From assembly GCA_958403385.1 (NCBI GenBank), contig CATXXC010000001.1:121864-185863 (forward strand): DNA of 64,000 bases. The letters run 5' to 3'. Positions within the stretch are counted from its first letter, which is position 1. Each line of letters starts with the position of its first letter. A model generated the notes under the pieces. The model did no database searches, was not told the DNA's origin, and saw only the letters and a list, made by a program, of their open reading frames with translations. The DNA is from an uncultured Collinsella sp. GTDB lineage: Bacteria; Actinomycetota; Coriobacteriia; Coriobacteriales; Coriobacteriaceae. Made by a program: the position numbers and the translations under genes. Positions 24,788-32,361 of the stretch are shown piece by piece.

Positions 24788-24846
24788 CCAAAACCACCAC
24801 AAAGGGGACAGGCACCTTCGTGGTGGTTTTTACCCTTGTGGCGGTT
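24788..24846 (-). promoter_or_regulatory. Hairpin with alternative pairings between hisB and hisH
   Basis: AAAACCACCAC (24790-24800) pairs perfectly with GTGGTGGTTTT (24820-24830). The same left arm can also pair with CCCTTGTGGCGG (24834-24845). The loop holds GGGGACAGGCACC, a motif common in intergenic repeats. Position inside the operon suggests partial termination or mRNA processing. Confidence 0.55.
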
Positions 24847-25432
24847 ACAGTGAACCCTTGGTGCTGGGGATGCCCTGCACGCGAGGGTCCAGCTCACAGG
24901 CTTGGCGCATCGTGCGGCCCACGGCCTTAAAGGCGGCCTCGATAATGTGATGCGAGTTGCCGCCCGCCAGTTCGCGCACGTGCAGAGTGAGCTTGGCGTC
25001 GCGCGCAAAGGCGTAGAAGAACTCGACGGCCAGCTCGGTATCGAAGCTGCCCACACGCTCAGTCGGTACGGGCAGCTCGCAGTAGGCCTGCCCACGGCCC
25101 GAAATATCAACGGCAGCCATCACAAGCGTCTCGTCCATGGCGATCGCCGCGTCGGCAAAGCGCGTAATGCCCACCTTGTCGCCCAGCGCCTGGCGAAACG
25201 CCTCGCCCAGCACAATACCCGTGTCCTCGACGGTGTGATGCGCATCGACCTCGACGTCGCCCACCGCGTGCACCGTCAGATCGAACAGACCATGGCGGCC
25301 AAAAGCGTTGAGCATGTGGTCGAAAAACGGCACGCCGGTCGAGATATCGCACACGCCAGATCCGTCCAGGTCGAGCTTTACGACAATGTCGGTCTCGCCC
25401 GTCTTGCGGGTTACCTCGGCATAGCGGTCCAT
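24845..25432 (-). CDS. hisB: Imidazoleglycerol-phosphate dehydratase HisB
   Basis: Dehydrates IGP to imidazole acetol phosphate. The 195-residue monofunctional form lacks the histidinol-phosphatase domain of the E. coli enzyme. Metal-binding repeats are clear: FFDHMLNAFGRHG, VDAHHTVEDTGIVLGEA, FYAFARDAKLTLHVRELAGGNSHHIIEAAFKAVGR. The missing phosphatase is supplied by the PHP gene at 20669. Stop codon of hisC and start codon of hisB are directly adjacent. Confidence 0.98.
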   Translation of the reverse strand: MDRYAEVTRKTGETDIVVKLDLDGSGVCDISTGVPFFDHMLNAFGRHGLFDLTVHAVGDVEVDAHHTVEDTGIVLGEAFRQALGDKVGITRFADAAIAMDETLVMAAVDISGRGQAYCELPVPTERVGSFDTELAVEFFYAFARDAKLTLHVRELAGGNSHHIIEAAFKAVGRTMRQACELDPRVQGIPSTKGSL

Positions 25433-26548
25433 CTACATCTCCTCCTTCACCAGCGCGGCAAACGCTGCCAGCACCTCGTCGTTTTCCTGCGGGGTGCCCA
25501 CGGTAATGCGCAGGCAGTCCGCGAGCCCCGGCGCGTAGCTAAAGTCGCGCACCAAAATCGAATACTCGTCGCGCAGACGCTCGCGCACGCGCGTGGCATG
25601 CGGCGTGCGCACGAGCACAAAGTTCGCCGCGCTCGGCCACGCCTCCACGGGCAGACCCTCGGCAGCCATTGCGCGTAGGGCGCACAGCTCGCGCTCGCGC
25701 TCAGATGCAACCTGTGCCACCACGGGTGCGTACGCATCGCGGGCACGTACGCAGGCAAGCGCGGCGGCCTGGCTTAGCACGTTAACCGAGTAGATCTGCC
25801 GAATCGCCGCAAACACATCGATGACCTCGGGCGCCGCGATCACATAGCCCAGACGCGTGCCGGCGGCGCCAAACGCCTTGGACAGCGTATGCAGAATCAC
25901 CAGGTTGGGATGCTCGGCGATAAGCCCCTGCGCCGTGGTGGCCGCGCCAAACGAATCGTCGGCAAACTCCACGTAGGCCTCGTCGACCATCACCATGCCG
26001 GGGCAGGCATCGCACAGAGCCGCAACAAAGTCGAGCGGCGCCACGTCACCCGTGGGATTGTTGGGCGAGGTCACGATCGCCAGATTGCACTCGGGAGCCG
26101 CCGCAAGCACCGCCGCCTGGTCGAGCTCAAAGGTCGCCGGGTCGCGCCACACGTCGCGCACCTCGGTCTGGCACAGAGACGCAAAGAACGCATACTCGCT
26201 AAAGCACGGCGGGCAGTTGAGCAGGGTCCGCCCCGCGCCGCCAAACGCCAGCAAGTAGTTATAGAGCAGCTCGTCACCGCCGTTGCCCACGCAGATATTC
26301 TCGCGCGTCACGCCATGCCAAGCAGCAAGCTCATCGCGCAGGTCGTTGGACATGGGGTCGGGATAACGGTTGAGCGGCGTGGCAGCCAGGGCTGCATCAA
26401 TCGCCTCGCGCACGCCGGCCGGCACGGGATAGGTGTTCTCGTTGGCCGAAAGGTTGATGCGCGTGGGCGTAAAGTTGGGATCATAGGGCTCAATGCCGGC
26501 CAGGTAGGGCTGGACGAGCTCCTTCATGCGCGGCGTGAGTTCGGCCAT
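25433..26548 (-). CDS. hisC: Histidinol-phosphate aminotransferase HisC
   Basis: PLP enzyme of fold type I that transaminates imidazole acetol phosphate to histidinol phosphate. The 371 residues show the N-terminal arm INLSANENTYPVPAGVREAI, NRYPDPMSNDLRDELA, the phosphate-binding GNGGDELLYNYLLAF, TSPNNPTGD, the Asp of VDEAYVEFAD, and the PLP Lys in LHTLSKAFGAAGTRLGY. Starts at the ATG at 26548, 1 base after the hisD stop; an upstream frame to 26635 merely overlaps hisD. Confidence 0.97.
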   Translation of the reverse strand: MAELTPRMKELVQPYLAGIEPYDPNFTPTRINLSANENTYPVPAGVREAIDAALAATPLNRYPDPMSNDLRDELAAWHGVTRENICVGNGGDELLYNYLLAFGGAGRTLLNCPPCFSEYAFFASLCQTEVRDVWRDPATFELDQAAVLAAAPECNLAIVTSPNNPTGDVAPLDFVAALCDACPGMVMVDEAYVEFADDSFGAATTAQGLIAEHPNLVILHTLSKAFGAAGTRLGYVIAAPEVIDVFAAIRQIYSVNVLSQAAALACVRARDAYAPVVAQVASERERELCALRAMAAEGLPVEAWPSAANFVLVRTPHATRVRERLRDEYSILVRDFSYAPGLADCLRITVGTPQENDEVLAAFAALVKEEM

Positions 26549-26549
26549 G

Positions 26550-27986
26550 TTAGGCCTCCTCGCCGGTCGCGCCAACGCCATCCGCGCCCGCAGCCGCCAG
26601 GTCAACGCCCTCGGCAACCGTCGCCACGGCGTCACCCGGCCAAGCGACCTTGGTCAGGTCGGCCGCGGCCAGAGACTCGGCACTCACGGCATCCTCGCCC
26701 TGCTCCAGCACACGGCGACGCAGGGCGGCGGATAGCGCGTGCGCCCACAGGCCCTCGGCCTCGGCCAGACGCTGTGTGGCGGGAGCGTCGGAGAGCAGGC
26801 CCTCGGGCGTATAGCAAATGACGCTCGAGCGCTTAACGAACTCTTCGACCGAAAGCGGGTTGGAGAACATGGCCGTGCCGCCGGTCGGCAGCGTGTGGTT
26901 GGGGCCGGCAACATAATCGCCGAGCGGCTCGGAGCTCCAGGCGCCCACAAAGATGGCGCCGGCGTTGCGAATGCCGCCGAGCAGGCCCATCGCGTCCTTG
27001 CAGTGCAGCTCAAGGTGCTCGGGCGCCACGGTGTTCACGGCCTCGACGGCGGCAGCCATGTCGGCGGCCACCACGATGGTGCCTTCGTTATCGAGCGAGG
27101 CGCGTGTGATCTCGGCACGCGGGGACTGCGCTACCAGAATGTCGATACCAGCCTCGACCTCGCGCGCAAACTGCTCGTCGCAGGTCACCAGATAGCAGGC
27201 TGCCAGCGGATCGTGCTCGGCCTGGGCCATCAGGTCGGCCGCGACCACCATGGGCTTGGCCGTGGCATCGGCAAGTACGCAGACCTCGGAAGGGCCAGCG
27301 ACCATATCGATTCCCACGTCGCCCGAGACAATCTGCTTGGCCGCGGCGACAAAGGCGTTGCCCGGGCCGGTGATCTTGTCGACGCGCGGAATGGTCTCGG
27401 TGCCGTACGCCAGCGCGGCCACGGCCTGAGCGCCGCCCACCATATAGATCTCGTCCACGCCGCCGAGCTTGGCAGCCGCGAGCGTATAGGGGCTGATCAG
27501 GCCATCTTTTTGCGGAGGAGTCACCATGACCACGCGCTTGACGCCGGCAACCTTGGCGGGAATGGCATTCATGAGCACCGTGGAGGGATATTGCGCGCGA
27601 CCGCCCGGCACGTAGATGCCGGCCGCCGCGAGCGGGGTCACCTTAACGCCGAGCATCGTGCCATCTGCGCGCGTGGTAAACCAGCTCTGCTCGACCTCGC
27701 GCTGGTGGAACTCGCGAATCTGGCGCGCGGCCTTCTCGAGCGCCGCGACAAACGCGGGGTCGAGGTCTTCGAGCGCGGCATCGATCTGCTCCTGCGGCAG
27801 GCGGAAGCTCTGCAGCTCAACACCGTCAAAGCGCTGACAGTAATCGCGCACTGCGGCATCGCCGTTGGCGCGCACGTTGGCCACGATATCGCGGGCGGCG
27901 TCGACGATGTTTTGCGGCAGCACGCCCTTGCGGTTGAGCTGGTTGGTAACGAGGCGCTCACCGGGAGCAAGCTTGATGGTCTTCAT
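26550..27986 (-). CDS. hisD: Histidinol dehydrogenase HisD
   Basis: Last two steps of the pathway: NAD-dependent oxidation of histidinol to histidine. The 478 residues include VYVPGGRAQYPSTVLMNAIPAKVAGV, GGAQAVAALAYGTETIPRVDKITGPGNAFV, GPSEVCVLAD, the zinc/catalytic DLMAQAEHDP and PEHLELHCKDA, and GPNHTLPTGGTA. The C-terminus has about 35 extra residues rich in Ala, Gly and Val. Second gene of the operon, 105 bases after hisZG. Confidence 0.98.
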   Translation of the reverse strand: MKTIKLAPGERLVTNQLNRKGVLPQNIVDAARDIVANVRANGDAAVRDYCQRFDGVELQSFRLPQEQIDAALEDLDPAFVAALEKAARQIREFHQREVEQSWFTTRADGTMLGVKVTPLAAAGIYVPGGRAQYPSTVLMNAIPAKVAGVKRVVMVTPPQKDGLISPYTLAAAKLGGVDEIYMVGGAQAVAALAYGTETIPRVDKITGPGNAFVAAAKQIVSGDVGIDMVAGPSEVCVLADATAKPMVVAADLMAQAEHDPLAACYLVTCDEQFAREVEAGIDILVAQSPRAEITRASLDNEGTIVVAADMAAAVEAVNTVAPEHLELHCKDAMGLLGGIRNAGAIFVGAWSSEPLGDYVAGPNHTLPTGGTAMFSNPLSVEEFVKRSSVICYTPEGLLSDAPATQRLAEAEGLWAHALSAALRRRVLEQGEDAVSAESLAAADLTKVAWPGDAVATVAEGVDLAAAGADGVGATGEEA

Positions 27987-28091
27987 ATCGGTATCCCCTA
28001 TCGGTCGAGGTTGTGTTCGAAAAACGAGAGACCGGGCGGCGGCGCCAATCGGCCCGCAGCCCGTACGTTGGGGCGCCCGTGCGCGCTCGCG

Positions 28092-29807
28092 CTATTGTGC
28101 CGAGCCCGCGACGGGCTCAAAATGCTTGTCCTTCACGGCAGCCGCCAGGCGATCGGCCAGGTTGCGCACACGCGGATCGAGGCGCGCGGCACCCGGGTTG
28201 ACGAAGAAACGGGCCGTGCAGTCCATGATGCGACCGGTGATGACCAGGTCGTTGTCGCGCAGCGTGGCGCCCGTGGCGGTAATATCCACGATGCGATCGG
28301 TCATGCCGACAATGGGGCCCAGCTCGATGTTACCGTGCAGCGAAACTATGTCGGCGTTCACGCCTCGCTCGGCATACCAGGCACTCGCGATGCGCGGATA
28401 CTTGGTTGCCACGCGAAGCGACCCGCGGCGAGCATAGTTGCGCTCGGCCTGACCGGCGCGCCATGCGGGCTCCGCCTCGATAAAGGTGCACAGGCCATAG
28501 CCCAGGTCGACCAGCTGCAGCAGGTTGAGGTCTGCCTCGATAAGCGAATCCCAACCGCAGATGCCGCAATCGGCACCGCCACAGCCCACAAAAGCAGGCG
28601 CGTCGCTGGGGCGCACGATGACAAACTCGATATCGCCGACCGCGCCCTCGCCGACACGCGTGTCGCGGCCGCGCACGATCAGGTGACGGCCGGGGTCACG
28701 CAGCTCGGAGACGTCCAGGCCCGCGGTCTCGAGCACGTCGAGCGTGTCGGCCTTAAGCGAGCCCTTGGGCACGGCGATACGCAGCGGCCCCTCGGCGCCA
28801 CGGCCCACGGCGTGGTCGCCATCGGAAGCGGCGTCCTCGGCCGAGGTGCGCGCGGCCTCCAGGCGCTCGAGCGAAAAGGCGAAGCCCGCCGCCGGCACCT
28901 CGATACCGTCGCCAAATGCGCCGGTAAAGATGGAGTCGTAGCGTCCGCCCGAACCGACCGGATCGGGCAAGCCGCCGGCATAGGCCTTAAAGACCAGGCC
29001 CGTGTAGTAATCGAAAGAGTTCATGATGGAGAAGTCGAAGGACAGCACCTGGGCGTCTTCGGGAGCCAGACCATCGACTAGGGCACGCAGTTCGCGCGTC
29101 AGCGGCGCGACGATACCGGCGGCCTCCAGCAGCGCGTCCACGCGGTCAAGTACCTCGGCACCGCCGTGCAGGCGCGGCAGCTCGCTAATGGCGGCCTTGA
29201 CGGCATCGGACTCGACGCTTGCCGCCACGCGGGCATCGAGGCCCACAAAGTCGTTGGCATGCACGCAGCGCAGGGCCTCGGCAGCCAGCTCACCATCCTC
29301 GCACACCGCGAGCAATTCCTTAAAAGGACGCACACTGCCTGCGATAATGCGCGCATCGGGAAGCGCCAGCTCGCGTACGGCCTCGGCAACGAGCGAGACA
29401 ATCTCGACATCGCCCGCGGTATCTCCCGCGCCGATGAGCTCAAAGCCCAACTGCGTAAACTGACGCGAGCCACCGGCATTGCGCTGACACTCGCGAACCA
29501 CCGGCGCCTCGTAGCGAAGGCGCAGGGGCAGGTCGGCCGCGCGCATGCGGGTCGAGACCAAACGCACGATCGGCAACGTATTGTCGGGACGAACCACCAA
29601 CAAGCGGCCGTCATCGTCAAAAAGCTTAAACGGCGTGTCCGCGATACGGCCGCCCTCCTCGAGCGAGCCCTTGTCCTCGAGCAGCGGCGTCTCAACCGGC
29701 AGATAATGATGCTCCCTAAAGCAGCCCTTCACCGTCAGCGCAATCTCCTCGCGCGCCTGAGCCTCCTCGGGCAATATGTCCCGGAATCCCCACGGTGTGG
29801 CCGTCAT
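28092..29807 (-). CDS. hisZG: Fused HisZ-HisG: ATP phosphoribosyltransferase regulatory and catalytic subunits
   Basis: Single 571-residue protein for the committed, feedback-regulated step (ATP plus PRPP to PR-ATP). Residues about 1-318 are HisZ, a histidyl-tRNA synthetase paralogue: PWGFRDILPEEAQ, motif 2-like RYEAPVVRECQRNAGGSRQFTQLGFELIG, and SFDYYTGLVFKAY. A linker of about 20 residues rich in Ala, Ser and Asp follows. Residues about 341-560 are the short-form HisG: LRIAVPKGSLKADTL, RVATKYPRIAS, and the signature GNIELGPIVGMTDRIVDITATGATLRDNDL. Normally these are two proteins forming a hetero-octamer. First gene of the operon; GAGGAGG lies 8-10 bases before the ATG. Confidence 0.96.
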   Translation of the reverse strand: MTATPWGFRDILPEEAQAREEIALTVKGCFREHHYLPVETPLLEDKGSLEEGGRIADTPFKLFDDDGRLLVVRPDNTLPIVRLVSTRMRAADLPLRLRYEAPVVRECQRNAGGSRQFTQLGFELIGAGDTAGDVEIVSLVAEAVRELALPDARIIAGSVRPFKELLAVCEDGELAAEALRCVHANDFVGLDARVAASVESDAVKAAISELPRLHGGAEVLDRVDALLEAAGIVAPLTRELRALVDGLAPEDAQVLSFDFSIMNSFDYYTGLVFKAYAGGLPDPVGSGGRYDSIFTGAFGDGIEVPAAGFAFSLERLEAARTSAEDAASDGDHAVGRGAEGPLRIAVPKGSLKADTLDVLETAGLDVSELRDPGRHLIVRGRDTRVGEGAVGDIEFVIVRPSDAPAFVGCGGADCGICGWDSLIEADLNLLQLVDLGYGLCTFIEAEPAWRAGQAERNYARRGSLRVATKYPRIASAWYAERGVNADIVSLHGNIELGPIVGMTDRIVDITATGATLRDNDLVITGRIMDCTARFFVNPGAARLDPRVRNLADRLAAAVKDKHFEPVAGSAQ

Positions 29808-29838
29808 CTGGTGAGCCTCCTCATGCTGTGTTGCATAC

Positions 29839-29884
29839 AGAACAAACGACCGGCATAGCTCCGCCGGTCTTTTGGGCACTTTAG
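29839..29884 (-). promoter_or_regulatory. Candidate promoter and leader hairpin of the his operon
   Basis: On the minus strand TATGCT (29879-29884) can serve as -10. It is followed by GACCGGC / GCCGGTC, a hairpin with T-rich sequence (GTTTGTT) after it, placed just before the hisZG ribosome binding site. I see no His-codon leader peptide and no T-box core. Confidence 0.4.
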
Positions 29885-29991
29885 CATACTAGAGTGCTTG
29901 CGGGGAAAATCCTTGTCCGCAGCTCACACCGTATTCATTTGGAAACATAGGGGCAGACGCTCAGCTAAATCTGACGATTATCTAGGCCAAC

Positions 29992-30047
29992 CAGAAACCA
30001 TATCCCGTTTTTCGTCTAAAAACTGGGATGCAGTTTCCGCTGAGGAC
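29992..30047. repeat. GGAAACC-TCCC hairpin repeat, single unit
   Basis: Arms GAAACCATATCCC and GGGATGCAGTTTC pair around a loop that itself contains GTTTTT/AAAAAC. It is followed by CGCTGAGGAC. The same arms and trailing CGCCGAGGAC occur at 35071-35124. It lies in the 395-base gap 29808-30202, otherwise occupied by promoters. Confidence 0.75.
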
Positions 30048-30133
30048 CTTTTCCGAACTGCTTCTGCAGCGGCTGTTTTGGCTCCGGGACCGCGTCAATC
30101 GCATATCTTTATGGCGCCTTTATCCTACACATG

Positions 30134-30162
30134 TTGTATAACTACCAAATGTGGAATATAAC
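30134..30162 (+). promoter_or_regulatory. Promoter of the MMPL operon
   Basis: TTGTAT (30134-30139), 17-base spacer, TATAAC (30157-30162), about 40 bases before the start codon. Both hexamers are close to the housekeeping consensus. Confidence 0.65.
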
Positions 30163-30202
30163 AAAGAGCAAAACATAGGCTGAGCGTTATGGAGGATTGA
30201 GG

Positions 30203-32329
30203 TTGAAAGAGAAGCTATTTCGATGGGTCGTGAAGCACCGCAAACCCATCATCGCGTTCTATGCGGTGGCAGCACTGGTATGCCTGTTCCTGCGCCAGTT
30301 TGTAGGCGTTAACTACGACATTACGAGCTATCTGCCCGACGAAGCGGCGTCGACCGTCGCTCTGAATACCATGGGTGATGAGTTTGAGGGTGACATTCCC
30401 AACTGTCGCGTTATGGTGCCCAATGTCTCGATCGCTCAGGCGCTCAAATACAAGGACAAAATCAAAAAGGTCGACGGCGTCGAGGAGGTCCTATGGCTTG
30501 ACGACGCGGCAGATATCGATCAGCCGCTTGCCACGCAAGACAAAGACACCGTTGAGACCTATTACAAAAAGAACAACGCCCTGTTTACGGTGACGGTTAA
30601 TTCCGAAAAGGAGATCGAGGCAACCGACGCTATTCGAGATATCGTGGGCGACGAGGGCGCCATTACGGGCTCGGCCATGTCTAACGCGCTCGCCACCACA
30701 TCGACCGAGCAGCAGATCAGCATTATCACGGTCGCTGTCATAGCGATTATCTTCGTGATTCTGGTCATCACGACTACCAGCTGGGCCGAACCCATCCTGG
30801 TGCTGCTGGGCCTGGGCGTCTCGGTGTTTATCAACTGGGGCACCAACCTCATCTTTGGCGAGATTAGCTTTGTCACCAACTCTGCGGGCTCCATTTTGCA
30901 GGTTGCCATCGCGCTGGACTTCTCGGTCTTTTTGCTGCACCGCTTTAACGAGGAGCGTGGCCGCCACGGCAGCGTTGCCGAAGACATGGTGCAGTCGTGC
31001 TGCCTGTCCTCGGTCGCCGTGTTTTCGAGCGGTTGCACGGTCTGCATCGGCTTTATCGCGCTTGCCGCCATGCAGTTTAAGATCGGCCCCGACCTTGGTC
31101 TTGCCCTTGCAAAGGGTATCGCCATCAGCCTGGTATCGGTCTTTACCTTTGTTCCTTCGATGTTCGTTCAGTTCGATGGCTTTGTGCAAAAATCGCAGCA
31201 CAGGCCCTTTGTCCCGCCGCTGGGTAAGTTCGCCCGTCTGGTGCTCAAGGTCTGTATCCCCGCTGCCGTCGTGATCCTCGCCGTGGTTTACCCTGCGCGT
31301 GTGGCATCGACCTCCAGCGATATCACGTACTACTACGGCACTTCGCACATTTTTGGTTCGGATACGCGGCTTGGTCAGGATATGGACAAGGTCAAGGAGG
31401 TCTTTGGCAACTCCGATACCTACGTTGTGCTCGTTCCCCGTGGAGAGGTGAGCGAGGAGCAGGCACTCTCCAATGAGCTCAAGGCGCTCCCCGAGGTCAA
31501 GTCCATCCAGAGCTATGTTGACGTTGCGAGTCCCTATATCCCCACGGGCATGGCCGAAAAGGACACGCTCGATCTGGTGGAGGGAGAGCACTACAGCCGT
31601 TTGGTGCTCACGGTTACCGCGCCCTACGAGGGTCCGAGTACATTTAAGCTGGTCAAGAAGATTCGTTGTATCGCGGACAAACATTATCCGGGTAAGGCAA
31701 TGCTCGCCGGCGAGGGCGTGAGCACCACCGACCTTAAGGACACCATCACCGTCGATAAGGGCAAGGTCGACCTCATCGCCGTCGTGGCCGTGTTCGCGGT
31801 CTTGCTGCTGGCCACCAAGTCGCTGAGCCTGCCGATCATCTTGGTGCTCGTGATTGAGACCTCGATCTGGATCAACTTTGCTGCACCGCTCTACACCGGT
31901 ATGCACGAGTTCTTCCTCGCCTACTTAATTGTGAGCTCCATCCAGCTGGGCGTTGCCGTCGACTACGGCATCCTGATTGCTGACCGCTATCGTGAGGACC
32001 GCGTGACCATGCATAAGCGCGAAGCGCTACTCGAGACCATGGAAGCTTGCACGATTCCTGTTTTGACCTCTGGATCGGTTCTGCTGATCAGTGGCTTCCT
32101 GATCCATGCGATCTCGAGCCACGGCGTGCTCAAGCAGATCGGCTGGTTCCTGGGCGTCGGCGTGAGCATCTCCCTAGTCGCCGTACTCTTTGCGCTGCCG
32201 GGTTTCCTGTATGTGCTCGATGGCCTCATCGGCAAGACCACGCTCAAAGCTCATTTTTTGCCCAAGGATGCCCAGGATCCGGTTTCGGATACCACCGAGG
32301 CATCGGCTGCGGACGGCTCCGCTCAGTAA
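30203..32329 (+). CDS. MMPL/RND-family transporter
   Basis: Inner-membrane RND-superfamily exporter of 708 residues with the MMPL pattern: one helix at the N-terminus, an extracytoplasmic domain (about 40-185), five helices, a second single helix and extracytoplasmic domain (about 370-520), then five helices. Proton-relay-type residues are visible in helix 4-like segments (IALDFSVFLLHRFNEER and GVAVDYGILIADRYRED, each with a buried Asp). TTG at 30203 is chosen because GGAGG lies 7 bases ahead; TTG at 30197 is too close to it. The substrate is unknown; lipids, peptides or cell-wall precursors are usual. It is cotranscribed with the secreted heptad-repeat protein 32 bases downstream. Confidence 0.92.
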   Translation: MKEKLFRWVVKHRKPIIAFYAVAALVCLFLRQFVGVNYDITSYLPDEAASTVALNTMGDEFEGDIPNCRVMVPNVSIAQALKYKDKIKKVDGVEEVLWLDDAADIDQPLATQDKDTVETYYKKNNALFTVTVNSEKEIEATDAIRDIVGDEGAITGSAMSNALATTSTEQQISIITVAVIAIIFVILVITTTSWAEPILVLLGLGVSVFINWGTNLIFGEISFVTNSAGSILQVAIALDFSVFLLHRFNEERGRHGSVAEDMVQSCCLSSVAVFSSGCTVCIGFIALAAMQFKIGPDLGLALAKGIAISLVSVFTFVPSMFVQFDGFVQKSQHRPFVPPLGKFARLVLKVCIPAAVVILAVVYPARVASTSSDITYYYGTSHIFGSDTRLGQDMDKVKEVFGNSDTYVVLVPRGEVSEEQALSNELKALPEVKSIQSYVDVASPYIPTGMAEKDTLDLVEGEHYSRLVLTVTAPYEGPSTFKLVKKIRCIADKHYPGKAMLAGEGVSTTDLKDTITVDKGKVDLIAVVAVFAVLLLATKSLSLPIILVLVIETSIWINFAAPLYTGMHEFFLAYLIVSSIQLGVAVDYGILIADRYREDRVTMHKREALLETMEACTIPVLTSGSVLLISGFLIHAISSHGVLKQIGWFLGVGVSISLVAVLFALPGFLYVLDGLIGKTTLKAHFLPKDAQDPVSDTTEASAADGSAQ

Positions 32330-32361
32330 CGTTTTACAAAGCAGTTGGAAGGAATACCGCA

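Noticed and set aside
26739..29081. Plus-strand ORF (780 codons) across hisD and hisZG
   Set aside because: Antisense to two clearly conserved histidine genes; no start site or recognisable domain.
29808..29890. T-box or His-codon attenuator ahead of the his operon
   Set aside because: No T-box sequence, specifier loop or run of His codons is visible; only a small hairpin remains.
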